Of a stretch of 64,000 nt of DNA, positions 36,977-47,319 are shown in pieces. Position 1 is the stretch's first letter; each line of letters opens with the position of its first letter. The notes under the pieces were generated by a model. The model searched no databases. It was not told where the DNA came from and was given only the letters and a program-made list of their open reading frames with translations. The translations under genes were made by a program, and so were the position numbers. Source of the stretch: Marinomonas fungiae (GTDB lineage Bacteria; Pseudomonadota; Gammaproteobacteria; Pseudomonadales; Marinomonadaceae); the NCBI RefSeq assembly GCF_001418205.1, contig NZ_LIQF01000008.1:124001-188000 (forward strand), read 5' to 3'.

Positions 36977-37269
36977 AGATGGCTGCTATATGGTAGTCTT
37001 CAAGAGTGCTAAGTACTTAATTTCGCGTATCAATTAAACAGCGACTACACTACTTATGATGTTTAGCTGGCGCGATTTTTGCTGACATTATGTACGTTCT
37101 ATTCAGTTCTTTAATAGTGGTTAGCGCTACTATTTTCAATGGTTGGACTTTTTCTTTTTGAACATTGATCTAACGGTTGGAAGTTTTGAGGCACACACTA
37201 CTAAACTAATAGGCGTGTATATTGGGAACAAATAACAAGAAAATCTTTAAACATATTCAAGGAACTCCA

Positions 37270-37707
37270 ATGTTTTTATCAGTACGTGCATTTTTAGTTA
37301 GTCTTATTTTTGCTTTGGTGACGCCTCTAATTATTGCTCCTTTAGTGCAAGTTGAAATTGGTGAGCACTACCTAGTCTACTTTGTTGTTACTTTGGTAAC
37401 GGTTTATCTTGGTGCTGTATTATCGCGCTCAGATAGTGCTTCTATTGAGTCATCTTCTGCCGATTCAGATGATGCAGAAATCGAGGAAGAAAATGATGAT
37501 CGTGAAGTTGGCACGGTTAAGTGGTTTAATTCTTCTAAAGGTTTTGGTTTCCTAACTATGGAGAACGGTGATGATGTGTTCGTACATTACCGTGCCATTC
37601 GTGGACGTGGCCGCCGCTTCTTAATTGAAGGTCAAAAAGTTCGTTTTACGGTAACGGAAGGCGAGAAGGGTAAGCAGGCGGAAAACGTCTCTATTGTCAA
37701 AGGTTAA
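37270..37707 (+). CDS. Membrane-anchored cold-shock-domain protein
   Basis: A 145-aa protein with two N-terminal hydrophobic helices (about 6-26 and 33-52), an acidic Ser/Asp/Glu linker (53-78) and a complete cold-shock domain (79-145). Nucleic-acid-binding motifs are intact: VKWFN, KGFGFL (RNP1) and VFVHY (RNP2). The topology should place the RNA-binding domain in the cytoplasm on the inner-membrane face. The ATG is chosen because AAGGA lies 7 nt upstream; an in-frame TTG at 37222 has no such site. A 290-nt upstream region includes a short hairpin (37112-37133), possibly part of a cold-responsive leader. The domain assignment is firm; the role of the tether is inferred. Confidence 0.85.
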   Translation: MFLSVRAFLVSLIFALVTPLIIAPLVQVEIGEHYLVYFVVTLVTVYLGAVLSRSDSASIESSSADSDDAEIEEENDDREVGTVKWFNSSKGFGFLTMENGDDVFVHYRAIRGRGRRFLIEGQKVRFTVTEGEKGKQAENVSIVKG

Positions 37708-37713
37708 AACAAC

Positions 37714-37738
37714 GGGGGCGGAATCAAATTAAGCCCCC
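37714..37738 (+). terminator. Weak hairpin after cold-shock gene
   Basis: A GGGGGC / GCCCCC stem has a 13-nt loop, followed by an A/T-rich but not T-only tail. It is a possible weak terminator ahead of tpx. Confidence 0.4.
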
Positions 37739-37759
37739 ATATTATATTGAGAGGACATT

Positions 37760-38257
37760 ATGGCTACAGTAACTTTGCAAGGTAATCCTATAGAGACCGT
37801 TGGTGAGCTACCACGAGTTGGTGTACACGCGCCTAATTTTGAATTGGTAAAAACGGATCTATCGACAACCTCTTTGTCAGATTACTCAGGCAAAAAGCTA
37901 GTACTTAATATTTTTCCATCGGTTGATACGGGTGTGTGTGCAGCGTCAGTTCGTAAGTTTAACGAGGCGTTGTCTAGCCTAGAAAATACAGTAGTGCTTT
38001 GCGTCTCAGCGGATTTGCCATTTGCTTTGGCGCGTTTCTGCGGTGCCGAAGGTCTTGAAAACGTAGTCACTGGTTCAAGTTTCCGTGCAAACTTTGGCAA
38101 AGACTACGGTGTTGAGTTTGTAACAGGTCCACTTACAGGCCTATTGTCTCGTTCTGTAGTTGTTATCAATGAGCAAGGCGAAGTTGTTTACACTGAGCAA
38201 GTGTCTGAAACAGCGGAAGAGCCTAACTACGATGCAGCCCTAGCAGCAACGAAATAA
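37760..38257 (+). CDS. tpx: Thiol peroxidase
   Basis: A 165-aa atypical two-Cys peroxiredoxin that reduces peroxides at the expense of thioredoxin. The peroxidatic Cys60 is in [15 protein letters not shown] and the resolving Cys94 in ARFCGAEG, the spacing typical of Tpx. The ribosome binding site is GAGAGGA. It is followed by a strong bidirectional terminator. Confidence 0.96.
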   Translation: MATVTLQGNPIETVGELPRVGVHAPNFELVKTDLSTTSLSDYSGKKLVLNIFPSVDTGVCAASVRKFNEALSSLENTVVLCVSADLPFALARFCGAEGLENVVTGSSFRANFGKDYGVEFVTGPLTGLLSRSVVVINEQGEVVYTEQVSETAEEPNYDAALAATK

Positions 38258-38293
38258 GCTTAGAGCTCGCTTTTGCGTGCTGCGTAAGCCCAC

Positions 38294-38320
38294 AAAAAAA
38301 GGTCGCCTAGGCGACCTTTT
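38294..38320. terminator. Bidirectional terminator between tpx and panD
   Basis: GGTCGCC / GGCGACC with a TA centre is flanked by seven A on the left and five T (after one C, more) on the right. It serves both convergent genes. Confidence 0.9.
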
Positions 38321-38345
38321 TCTATCCAATTTCGAACGTCAAGTA

Positions 38346-38726
38346 TCAGTCGATTTGAACTGGGATGGTGTTTGCCGTGCGCTCAACCGTGTTGTCTTTG
38401 TTGCAGTAGACCAGCTTTGGTTCGAAGTTATTGGCTTCGGCTTCATCCATTTGCGCGTACGCAGCGATGATCACGCGGTCACCGACTTGAACTTTACGAG
38501 CAGCCGCGCCGTTCATTGAGATGGTGCCAGAGCCAGCCTCTGCAAGGATAACATAGGTATGGAAGCGCTCACCGTTGTCGACATTGTAAATGTCGATTTT
38601 TTCGAATTCACGCAGGCCAGCAAGCTTCACTAGGTCGCTGTCGATCGCACATGAACCGTCATACCAAAGCTCGGCTTGAGTGACTGATGCCATGTGAAGT
38701 TTGCCTTTCAGCATAGTAATTTGCAT
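38346..38726 (-). CDS. panD: Aspartate 1-decarboxylase
   Basis: A 126-aa pyruvoyl enzyme that decarboxylates aspartate to beta-alanine for pantothenate and CoA. The self-cleavage site G24-S25 is in WYDGSCAID and yields the pyruvoyl group on Ser25. The [20 protein letters not shown] stretch is typical. panB and panC are not in the window. It is followed by a terminator. Confidence 0.96.
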   Translation of the reverse strand: MQITMLKGKLHMASVTQAELWYDGSCAIDSDLVKLAGLREFEKIDIYNVDNGERFHTYVILAEAGSGTISMNGAAARKVQVGDRVIIAAYAQMDEAEANNFEPKLVYCNKDNTVERTANTIPVQID

Positions 38727-38773
38727 AGTATTTCTCTTACATCTCGATGTTTAGCAAAGAGTTAGCATTAGTG

Positions 38774-39148
38774 TTAGCGCCAGATATAGGGGCCTTCGCC
38801 GTCAGCGTTGATACGCCACCAAAGATCGGGGTCTTCCTGCCCGTCTTCTTGCCACCCTTGATAATTACAACGAACTTCGCACTGTAACGCTTCGAACGCG
38901 CGCTTGGCGCATTCCCTGTCGCTGTCCCAAGGGGTTTGCTCAGCGTCAAACCAAATGGAAGTGAAGCGTTTTCCTGCCGCTTGTTCAAGAATGGTGACGG
39001 GGATGTCACGTCCGTTCCAATCTAAATGCAGTTTGGTGGCGATGTCGCTAGGTTTACGCATATCTAGAACAGAGAAGTCTTGCTCCAGCCAACTAATGAT
39101 ACGCTCCGTCGGACACGACAAGAGATAGATTTCGATATCGGGCTGCAT
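38774..39148 (-). CDS. Conserved-looking protein of unknown function
   Basis: A 124-aa soluble, acidic, Trp-rich protein (nine tryptophans). It has no signal or TM. An N-terminal strand-helix (EIYLLSCPTERIISWLEQDF) leads to a mixed middle (DIPVTILEQAAGKRFTSIWF) and a Trp-rich end (DLWWRINADGEGPYIWR). The Glu/Asp-rich CEVRCNYQGWQEDG segment has two cysteines. It starts 4 nt after the next membrane-protein gene and lies in a minus-strand run from dapE, so it is probably in the same operon. I do not recognise a named family. Confidence 0.7.
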   Translation of the reverse strand: MQPDIEIYLLSCPTERIISWLEQDFSVLDMRKPSDIATKLHLDWNGRDIPVTILEQAAGKRFTSIWFDAEQTPWDSDRECAKRAFEALQCEVRCNYQGWQEDGQEDPDLWWRINADGEGPYIWR

Positions 39149-39152
39149 CGGA

Positions 39153-39428
39153 TTAATCCTTCTTATTTAACATGTGGTAGATACGCAATACGCTCATGGA
39201 TAAATAGCCAATCAGCGACCAAATCACGCCAAGGGCTGCAATAACGAGCCCGATGAGAGCAATGATTTCACGCTGAATAGAGTCAATGACTAAGTTGTTT
39301 GCAACAAAAATCATGAGTACACCAAAGGCAAACAGAAGTCCGCCTTGAATCAGCTTCATCAAGGCCAGCCTTGGATTTTGGCCCAGTTTTAATGCCAGTT
39401 TATGAAGCAAAGAAAGTGGTTTACTCAC
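39153..39428 (-). CDS. Small two-TM membrane protein, unknown function
   Basis: A 91-aa protein with a basic N-terminus, two hydrophobic helices (LIQGGLLFAFGVLMIFVANN; IIALIGLVIAALGVIWSLIG) and a basic C-terminus (MLNKKD), which suggests both ends are cytoplasmic. It starts 7 nt downstream of dapE on the same strand and precedes the Trp-rich protein gene by 4 nt, so the three are probably co-transcribed. No family is recognised. Confidence 0.7.
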   Translation of the reverse strand: MSKPLSLLHKLALKLGQNPRLALMKLIQGGLLFAFGVLMIFVANNLVIDSIQREIIALIGLVIAALGVIWSLIGYLSMSVLRIYHMLNKKD

Positions 39429-39435
39429 AGCGCGC

Positions 39436-40578
<1,143 letters not shown>

Positions 40579-40645
40579 TTACCTTTGCGTTGTGTTTGGT
40601 TACCTTAACTTTTGTCGAGCAGACTTCTCTTTAATAGGTGACATA

Positions 40646-40858
40646 ATGAAATTAGGCTTACTTAGCATAGCGGCTATTTTACTCTCTGGATGTACGATAC
40701 TAGGTGGCTCGAAGTCGCAAATACAAGAAGCTTACTATGTTCCTGTTATTACGCCAGATCGCCCTGCTAATAGCGCTCCTAAAGTGCATGTTGTCCATCG
40801 ATCAGATGAGCCTAATAGTGCTGATAAGATGTATTATGTTCCAGTTATTGCTGAGTAG
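40646..40858 (+). CDS. Small lipoprotein with duplicated YYVPVI motif
   Basis: A 70-aa lipoprotein with signal peptide MKLGLLSIAAILLSGC (lipidated Cys16; Thr at +2 favours the outer membrane). The mature part is about 55 residues and contains two copies of YYVPVI, one near the start (EAYYVPVITP) and one at the very end (KMYYVPVIAE), separated by a Pro/Ser/Asn-rich spacer. An AGGTG ribosome binding site lies 5 nt from the ATG. It is the only plus-strand gene among the dap genes. No family is recognised. Confidence 0.75.
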   Translation: MKLGLLSIAAILLSGCTILGGSKSQIQEAYYVPVITPDRPANSAPKVHVVHRSDEPNSADKMYYVPVIAE

Positions 40859-40866
40859 TTTGATGA

Positions 40867-41214
40867 TTACTGCTGAAAAATAGCTTGGTACTGTTCTGGT
40901 TTGAAGCCAAGTGTAAGGGATTGCTGGTGATCCAACAATGGGCGCTTAATCATTGCAGGCTGCTCTAGCAATACTTCAACGGCGGTTTCATTGTTCATGG
41001 CGGCTTGGATCTCGGGTTCAAGCTTACGCCATGTTGTGCCGCGTTTGTTGACAACTGCTTCCCAGCCTAATTGTTCTATCCAACTTGCCAATAGGTCTCG
41101 CTCTAGGCCGTCTTTGCGGTAATCATGGAAGGCATATTCTACGTTGTTTTCTTCTAGCCAGCGAAACGCCTTTTTCATGGTGTCGCAGTTCTTGATGCCG
41201 TAAATAGTTGTCAC
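40867..41214 (-). CDS. ArsC/Spx-family protein (YffB-like)
   Basis: A 115-aa thioredoxin-fold protein. The single N-terminal Cys10 in YGIKNCDTMKKA and the later IKRPLL with its Arg match the YffB/Spx-like branch of the arsenate-reductase family. YffB is linked to glutathione-dependent reduction but lacks proven arsenate activity. It lies between dapE and dapD, a common arrangement in related bacteria, and a terminator separates it from dapD. Confidence 0.85.
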   Translation of the reverse strand: MTTIYGIKNCDTMKKAFRWLEENNVEYAFHDYRKDGLERDLLASWIEQLGWEAVVNKRGTTWRKLEPEIQAAMNNETAVEVLLEQPAMIKRPLLDHQQSLTLGFKPEQYQAIFQQ

Positions 41215-41253
41215 CGTGTTTTCCTATTTTCTAGTCGAGCTATCTTGTAGTCG

Positions 41254-41288
41254 AAAAAATGCCGAAGCCCCAAAGGGGATTCGGCATT
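41254..41288 (-). terminator. Terminator after dapD
   Basis: AATGCCGAA / TTCGGCATT with an inner CCCC / GGGG extension is followed on the minus strand by six T. It ends the dapC-dapD direction of transcription. Confidence 0.85.
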
Positions 41289-41302
41289 GTCATAGCTACT
41301 GG

Positions 41303-42340
41303 TTAGTTGTGCGCGTGCAGCGCTTCGTTCAGAGCGATCGCCGTTTTGTTGGTCTTACATTCAATCGCACCGGTTTCAGAGTTGCGACGGAATAGAAGGT
41401 CTGACTGGCCAGACAAATCGCGCGCTTTCACAACAGAAACCACGTCGTTGTTTTCGTCCAATACGGCTACTTTAGAGCCTGCTGTGATGTATAGACCAGA
41501 CTCTACCGTACAACGATCACCAAGACCGATACCGATACCAGCGTTGGCACCGATTAGACACTCTTCGCCGACAGCAATAACGATGTTACCACCACCAGAA
41601 AGTGTACCCATAGTCGAACAGCCACCGCCTAGGTCTGATGCGTTACCCACTACCACACCGGCAGAGATACGACCTTCCACCATGCTCGTACCTAGGGTAC
41701 CAGCGTTGAAGTTGACGAAACCTTCGTGCATTACAGTGGTTCCTTCCGCTAGGTGGGCACCTAGACGGATACGCGCTGCATCACCGATACGTACGCCGGT
41801 TGGTACCACGAAGTTCACCATTTTAGGGAACTTATCCACGCTGAAGACTTCGATAGTGCGGCCTTGCATGCGTGCGTCTAGCTGACGGTCAGCCAGTTCA
41901 CGAACATCGATTGGGCCTTCGCTCGTCCAAGCCGTATTGACTAGTAGACCAAACATGCCGTCTAGTTTGGTGCCATGTGGCTTCACTTGACGGTGCGAGA
42001 TCAATTGCAGTTTCAAGTACACTTCTGCTGGGTTTGCTGGCGCTTCGTCGCTTTCTAGTACGCACAGTACCACTGGCTGAGAAGACGCTTTAAGACGTGA
42101 TGCACGCTCACCTAGTTCAATGTGGCCTGCTTTTAGTAGCGCAAGGTGTAGGCGGTTTAGATCGCTTTCGTCCAACACAAGTGTTGCGTTGCCGCCTTCG
42201 TAGTTCGTGCTTTCCATTACCGCATCAATGATGCTTTTTTCTGGAGAAACGATTGGTGAAGGGTAGAAAACTTCTAACCAAGTACCTTCAGCGTTTTTTG
42301 TGCCAATGCCTAGGCCAATTGCAAAAGTAGAGTCGCTCAT
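41303..42340 (-). CDS. dapD: Tetrahydrodipicolinate N-succinyltransferase (long form)
   Basis: A 345-aa enzyme that succinylates tetrahydrodipicolinate using succinyl-CoA. The N-terminal domain is followed by a left-handed beta-helix (GFVNFNAGTLGTSMVEGRIS; CLIGANAGIGIGLGDRC). The length fits the longer DapD type found in Pseudomonas rather than the 274-aa enterobacterial form. An AGGAG sequence lies 11 nt upstream of the ATG. It follows dapC on the same strand with a 28-nt gap. Confidence 0.95.
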   Translation of the reverse strand: MSDSTFAIGLGIGTKNAEGTWLEVFYPSPIVSPEKSIIDAVMESTNYEGGNATLVLDESDLNRLHLALLKAGHIELGERASRLKASSQPVVLCVLESDEAPANPAEVYLKLQLISHRQVKPHGTKLDGMFGLLVNTAWTSEGPIDVRELADRQLDARMQGRTIEVFSVDKFPKMVNFVVPTGVRIGDAARIRLGAHLAEGTTVMHEGFVNFNAGTLGTSMVEGRISAGVVVGNASDLGGGCSTMGTLSGGGNIVIAVGEECLIGANAGIGIGLGDRCTVESGLYITAGSKVAVLDENNDVVSVVKARDLSGQSDLLFRRNSETGAIECKTNKTAIALNEALHAHN

Positions 42341-42368
42341 TAGAGTAAGTGCTCCTGAAAATTTAATG

Positions 42369-43562
42369 TTAAAGGTTTTGGTGTTTTTTCATAAAACGGG
42401 CAATGCGTTGAGCGGCCTCAACACATTCAGATTCTTCTGCGACAAGCGCCATGCGCACATGGTTTTGTCCAGGATTATGGTCGTTTACTTCACGACCTAG
42501 GTAGCTGCCAGGAAGAACTAAAACCGATTCTTCTTGGTACAGCTTGATACAGAATTCTTCATCGTTCATTGGCAGTTTCGGCCATAGGTAGAAACCAGCC
42601 TCTGGTTTTTCAACTGTCATCACTGGGGATAGGATTTCTAGCACTTGATCAAACTTACGACCGTAGATTTCGCGGTTATTGGCGACGTGCTCTTCATCGT
42701 TCCAAGCGGTGATTGATGCTAGTTGATGGTGCAACGGCATAGCACAGCCATGATAAGTACGGTACTGCAAAAATGGGGTTAGCAGTTTAGCATCACCAGC
42801 AACAAAACCTGAGCGCAGACCAGGTAGGTTGGAGCGCTTTGACAGGGATTGGAAAATCAAACAGTGATCGTAGTCGTCATTGCCTAGTTGCACACACGCG
42901 TCCAAGAGGCCTAGTGGCTTCTCTTCAAAGTAAATCTCGGAGTAGCACTCATCGGCAATGATGGCGAAGTCATACTGCTTGGCTTTCTCTAACAAAAAAC
43001 GATATTCGTCTAGTGTGGTGACGGAGCCAGCCGGATTGTTTGGCGAACAGACAAACAGCATTTCACAGCGCTTCCATACCTCTTCAGGTACGGCTTGGTA
43101 ATCAATTTTGTATTGGTTGTTGGCATCACACGGTAGGTAATGCAACTCAGCACCAGCCAGAATACCGGCGCCTTCATAGATCTGGTAGAACGGATTTGGG
43201 CTTACGACAAGTGGGTTCGACTTTTCGCCGACCAATGCCTGGGTGATGGCAAATAATGCTTCGCGGGTGCCAGTCACAGGCAAAATCTGTGTCTCTGCGC
43301 TCAGTGATTTGAGGTTAAAGCGCTTTACAGCCCAGTCGGAAATGGCTTCACGTAGGCTACTTTCCCCTTTCGTCAAAGGGTATTTTGACACGCCATCCAA
43401 AGCGTTTTTTAGTGTTTCCAGAACGATGCTTGGAGCATCGTGTTGCGGTTCGCCGATGGTCAGTTTTATAAGTGGTAAATCCGCATTTGGTGTCACTGAC
43501 GCCAAAAGATCAGCCAACTTTTGGAATGGGTAAGGGTGTAAGGAATGAATCAGAGGGTTCAT
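42369..43562 (-). CDS. dapC: Succinyldiaminopimelate transaminase
   Basis: A 397-aa fold-type I PLP aminotransferase that makes N-succinyl-LL-DAP. The PLP lysine is in FQSLSKRSNLPGLRSGF; FVCSPNNPAGSVTTLDE and IADECYSEIYF are the usual cofactor-contacting stretches. Placement between glnD and dapD supports DapC over a general aspartate aminotransferase. It begins 8 nt after glnD. Confidence 0.93.
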   Translation of the reverse strand: MNPLIHSLHPYPFQKLADLLASVTPNADLPLIKLTIGEPQHDAPSIVLETLKNALDGVSKYPLTKGESSLREAISDWAVKRFNLKSLSAETQILPVTGTREALFAITQALVGEKSNPLVVSPNPFYQIYEGAGILAGAELHYLPCDANNQYKIDYQAVPEEVWKRCEMLFVCSPNNPAGSVTTLDEYRFLLEKAKQYDFAIIADECYSEIYFEEKPLGLLDACVQLGNDDYDHCLIFQSLSKRSNLPGLRSGFVAGDAKLLTPFLQYRTYHGCAMPLHHQLASITAWNDEEHVANNREIYGRKFDQVLEILSPVMTVEKPEAGFYLWPKLPMNDEEFCIKLYQEESVLVLPGSYLGREVNDHNPGQNHVRMALVAEESECVEAAQRIARFMKKHQNL

Positions 43563-43570
43563 GTGGTTAT

Positions 43571-46267
43571 TTATTCCATAGCTTGTGAAAAGCGATCAAT
43601 ACTGTGTTTTAGAGCGTCGCAGATATGTTCCATTCGGTCACTGTCAGTAATGAGGTCGCCATTTGCCTCAGTGATGTAGAAGGTGTCTTCTACACGTTCG
43701 CCTAGTGTAGCGATTTTTGCTTTATGAAGCATGATATTGTGCTCCATAAAAAACTGGCCAATTAATGCTAGCAAACCAGGGCGGTCTGGAGCGGTGACTT
43801 CCAGTGCAGACCAAACTTCTTCTGGCTGGCTGACGAAGTGAACGGTTGATGGCGCGTTAAAAATCTTAAGGTGTCGCGGCGTGAATCGCTTTACGACACT
43901 CTCATACAAAGAAGGGGAATCTAGCTGCTCTATAAGGGTCTTTTTCACCAATTCAATGCGCTCGCGATCTAAGTGCAGCGTGGTGTCGCAATTTTCGCCG
44001 CTCTCCATTACTACAAAGGTATCCAAACTATAGTGGTTGGAAGTGTTATTGATCTTGGCATCCAGAATGGTTAAACCCATTTGTTCAAACAGTGCAGCGG
44101 TTACTGCAAACAGATGGCTTGCGATGGGTGTATAAATAAAGACTTTACTTGCGCCTGAAAAGTTACGTCCACCAAGAGGACTGATGGCAACCAAGGGCTT
44201 GGTGCTTGGGCGATGATTTAGAATGGCTTCAGTGTTCCAAGCAATTTCTTCTCCGCTGGAGCGAATAAAGTATTCGTCTTCGATTTCTGACCAAATGTTT
44301 TCCGCTTCAATAATGTCAGCATTGCGTTCAATTAGAATCTCGAGAGCGCGCTGTTTGTGTTCATCGCTTTGCATGTCTGCATCAATAGGGAAGTCCAAAC
44401 CGCGGCGAAGTGCGCGCTTGGTCTCAAGGTACAGCTGGCGCATTAACGAAGCGCGCCAGCTATTCCACATGCTTGGGTTGGTAGCATTGATGTCAGCAAC
44501 AGTCAGTAGGAACAAGTAATCTAAGTGCTCTTGGTCTCTGACAATGCTGGCAAATTCCCAAATCACTTCAGGGTCAGAGATGTCTTTGCGTTGCGCGGTA
44601 ACAGACATTAATAAATGGTGGCGCACCAGCCATTCGATTAAATCCGTTTCGTGTTTATTGAGACCGTGGCGTTCACAGAATAGTCGAGCATCAACACAAC
44701 CAAGCTCTGAGTGATCTCCGCCTCGACCTTTGGCTATGTCGTGATAGAGACCGGCAATGTAAATTAGCTCAACTTTAGCGATGTGGCGAATAGCTTGAGA
44801 CGAAATAGGAAACAGCGAACGACTTTCTGGCAATAGGAAGCGACGCAGGTTTTCAACCAGCTGAAGTGTGTGCGCATCGACAGTGTAAATATGGAATAGA
44901 TCGTGCTGCATCTGACCAATGATGGCGCCAAACTCTGGCAAATAACGACCGAGTAAACCAATGTGCTTCATTGAACGCAAAATGGTCGTCATCCGATAAC
45001 GGCTAGCGATGATATCGAGAAATAAATTGGTGTTGACTGGATTATTTCGGTAGGTCTCATCGACCAGCTCTAAGTTGTCGCGCAGGGCGCGCATGGTATT
45101 AGCACGAATGCCTTTGAACTCACTGCGATCCCCCATGATCTTGTAGATTTCGAGCATTGCTGAAGGGGACTCTGAGAAAACCTCTGGATGGCGAATCTCA
45201 AGCTGGCCATTGTTGATCTGAAAGCGCTCGTTGATGACTTCAATGTCTGGATTTTCGTCAATATGGAGGAAGGATTCTTCAAAGTGCTGCAGTAATAGAT
45301 CATTTAGCTGCTGGATTGCCGCTACGCTTTGATAGTAGCCTTGCATAAAACGCTCAACATTGCGTTTCAGGTCTTCGTCATCGAAGCCAAACTCTTTAGC
45401 CAGAGTGCGTTGATGGTCAAACAGTAAGCGATCTTCTTTACGACCGACAATGGTGTGTAGGGCCCAGCGAATACGCCAAAGGTGTGAAACGGCACCTTTG
45501 ATTTGCATGTACTCGTCTTCAGATAAAAACTGTTTCTCGATTAAAGCGCTGAGACGGTGGGTGTGGAGGTGGCGTTTAGCCACCCAGTCGATGACTTGCA
45601 TGTCGCGCAGACCACCAGGGCACTCTTTCAAGTTGGGCTCTAGGTTGTAAGCCGTATTTTGATACTTTGCGTGACGTTGTTGCTGCTCTAATAGTTTTGC
45701 ACGGTAAAACGTATGACCATCCCACATATGGCTAACATCAATTTTTAGCTTGAGGTTAGCGAGCAAATCTGAGTTGCCGTACAGAGTGCGAGACTCAATG
45801 AGGTTGGTAATAACGGTGATGTCAACTTCGGCTAACGCGGCGCAGTCACTAATGGTGCGTACCGCATGGCCAACATCGAGCTTTAGGTCCCATAAAAAGG
45901 TAATAAACGCTTCGATTTTTTCGGCATTTGGCTCGCAGCCATCTTTTAATAGAATTAGCAGATCAATGTCTGACTTTGGGTGTAACTCACTGCGTCCATA
46001 GCCGCCGACGGCAACCATCGCGGTATCATTTTCTTCATGTAGACCAGCGCGAATCCAAGCGGCATGCATGACTTCGTCATACAATCCAGAGAGACCTTTT
46101 ACGAGCTTTTCAATCGGGTACAAATCATGGAATAAGTCATTATACGCCCTTGTTTTTTCGCTCAACATCTCGCGGAAACGTTTGGCACCAGTGCTAGGTG
46201 ATGCCAATTCAACCTTTTCCGCTTGGCTAAACAAAGGTGGAGCATCAGGAAATGCAGGGAAATCCAT
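43571..46267 (-). CDS. glnD: Bifunctional PII uridylyltransferase/uridylyl-removing enzyme
   Basis: An 898-aa nitrogen sensor that uridylylates PII (GlnB/GlnK) at low glutamine and removes UMP at high glutamine. The nucleotidyltransferase core has VGGYGRSELHPKSDIDLLIL. The HD hydrolase domain has the family HD at AGLYHDIAKGRGGDHSELG. Two C-terminal ACT domains sense glutamine (VFIYTPIASHLFAV; EVTAPDRPGLLALIGQFF). The AGAGG ribosome binding site is 7 nt from the ATG. Confidence 0.96.
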   Translation of the reverse strand: MDFPAFPDAPPLFSQAEKVELASPSTGAKRFREMLSEKTRAYNDLFHDLYPIEKLVKGLSGLYDEVMHAAWIRAGLHEENDTAMVAVGGYGRSELHPKSDIDLLILLKDGCEPNAEKIEAFITFLWDLKLDVGHAVRTISDCAALAEVDITVITNLIESRTLYGNSDLLANLKLKIDVSHMWDGHTFYRAKLLEQQQRHAKYQNTAYNLEPNLKECPGGLRDMQVIDWVAKRHLHTHRLSALIEKQFLSEDEYMQIKGAVSHLWRIRWALHTIVGRKEDRLLFDHQRTLAKEFGFDDEDLKRNVERFMQGYYQSVAAIQQLNDLLLQHFEESFLHIDENPDIEVINERFQINNGQLEIRHPEVFSESPSAMLEIYKIMGDRSEFKGIRANTMRALRDNLELVDETYRNNPVNTNLFLDIIASRYRMTTILRSMKHIGLLGRYLPEFGAIIGQMQHDLFHIYTVDAHTLQLVENLRRFLLPESRSLFPISSQAIRHIAKVELIYIAGLYHDIAKGRGGDHSELGCVDARLFCERHGLNKHETDLIEWLVRHHLLMSVTAQRKDISDPEVIWEFASIVRDQEHLDYLFLLTVADINATNPSMWNSWRASLMRQLYLETKRALRRGLDFPIDADMQSDEHKQRALEILIERNADIIEAENIWSEIEDEYFIRSSGEEIAWNTEAILNHRPSTKPLVAISPLGGRNFSGASKVFIYTPIASHLFAVTAALFEQMGLTILDAKINNTSNHYSLDTFVVMESGENCDTTLHLDRERIELVKKTLIEQLDSPSLYESVVKRFTPRHLKIFNAPSTVHFVSQPEEVWSALEVTAPDRPGLLALIGQFFMEHNIMLHKAKIATLGERVEDTFYITEANGDLITDSDRMEHICDALKHSIDRFSQAME

Positions 46268-46302
46268 ATAAGGCCTCTTTGGTTGTACGGCAGGGCAACA
46301 AA

Positions 46303-47160
46303 TTAGAGAGTAATGGTATCGTCTGGACGCAAAGTTAAAATCTCAACGCCGTCAGCAGTCACTAATAATGTGTGCTCATACTGTGCCGATAGGCGGCCAT
46401 CTTTGGTTTTCGCAATCCAGTTGTCGGGACCTGTATGCTTGACCTGTTTTTTACCCGCATTGATCATGGGCTCAATTGTAAAAGTCATGCCTTCTTCTAA
46501 AATCACACCAGTGCCAGGGCGTCCGTAGTGGGCCACTTGTGGCTCGCCATGGAAGGTTGTGCCAATGCCATGGCCACAGTACTCCTCGACCACTGAGTAG
46601 TGGTTTTTATGTGCAAAATCAGCAATCGCGGCACCGATATCACCTAGGCGAACACCTGGTTTTACCATTTTGATGGCAAGGTATAGGCTTTCTTGAGTGA
46701 TGGCACACAGACGTTCTACGTGCGCAGGAACTTGGCCAACACAGAACATCTTGCTTGTATCGCCATAGTAGCCATCTTTAATGATAGTAATATCAATATT
46801 AACGACATCGCCTTTCTTGAGCGCTTTGTCATTTGGGATGCCGTGACAGATGACGTCATTTACAGAGGTGCAGCACGATTTCGGAAAGCCGTGATAGTTA
46901 AGTGGGGCAGGGATGGCGCCTTGCTCGTTAACAATGTAGTTGTGCACGATGATGTCTAGTTCATCTGTGGTGACACCAGGAACCACATATGGCTCAAGCA
47001 TAGTCAGTACTTCACCGGCTAATTTGCCTGCAACACGCATGCCTTCAATATCGCCAACATCAGTAAAACGCGTTGCGCTAGGGCGTGGAGTCCAGCTTGG
47101 GACCTCCGCACGGCCATCCTTAGTTAGTTCTTTTACTTTTTGCAGAATTTCGTTGCTCAT
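46303..47160 (-). CDS. map: Methionine aminopeptidase, type I
   Basis: A 285-aa metalloprotease that removes initiator Met from nascent proteins. Metal ligands and His residues lie in CHGIPNDKAL, VNIDITIIKDGYYGDTSKMF, EEYCGHGIGTTFHGEP, TIEPMI and QYEHTLLV. It carries about 25 extra N-terminal residues (MSNEILQKVKELTKDGRAEV) relative to the E. coli enzyme. It is divergent from rpsB, the standard arrangement in this group. Confidence 0.95.
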   Translation of the reverse strand: MSNEILQKVKELTKDGRAEVPSWTPRPSATRFTDVGDIEGMRVAGKLAGEVLTMLEPYVVPGVTTDELDIIVHNYIVNEQGAIPAPLNYHGFPKSCCTSVNDVICHGIPNDKALKKGDVVNIDITIIKDGYYGDTSKMFCVGQVPAHVERLCAITQESLYLAIKMVKPGVRLGDIGAAIADFAHKNHYSVVEEYCGHGIGTTFHGEPQVAHYGRPGTGVILEEGMTFTIEPMINAGKKQVKHTGPDNWIAKTKDGRLSAQYEHTLLVTADGVEILTLRPDDTITL

Positions 47161-47304
47161 AATAAAACTGTCTTAAAACTTCACTAGTCTGAGAATTCAA
47201 ATATTCTACATGACTTATTGATATTAATCGTCCCGAGATAAGAAAAAAACTTGAAGATTGGGCGCTTGTAAAGGGAATAACTGCTTTTGTAAGTGTGTCA
47301 TTTG

Positions 47305-47313
47305 TGGTATAAA
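47305..47313 (+). promoter_or_regulatory. rpsB: Extended -10 promoter for rpsB
   Basis: TGGTATAAA is an extended -10 element; a weak TTGTAA lies 15 nt upstream of TATAAA. Transcription would start near 47320, giving a leader of about 165 nt. Confidence 0.5.
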
Positions 47314-47319
47314 ACGCCG

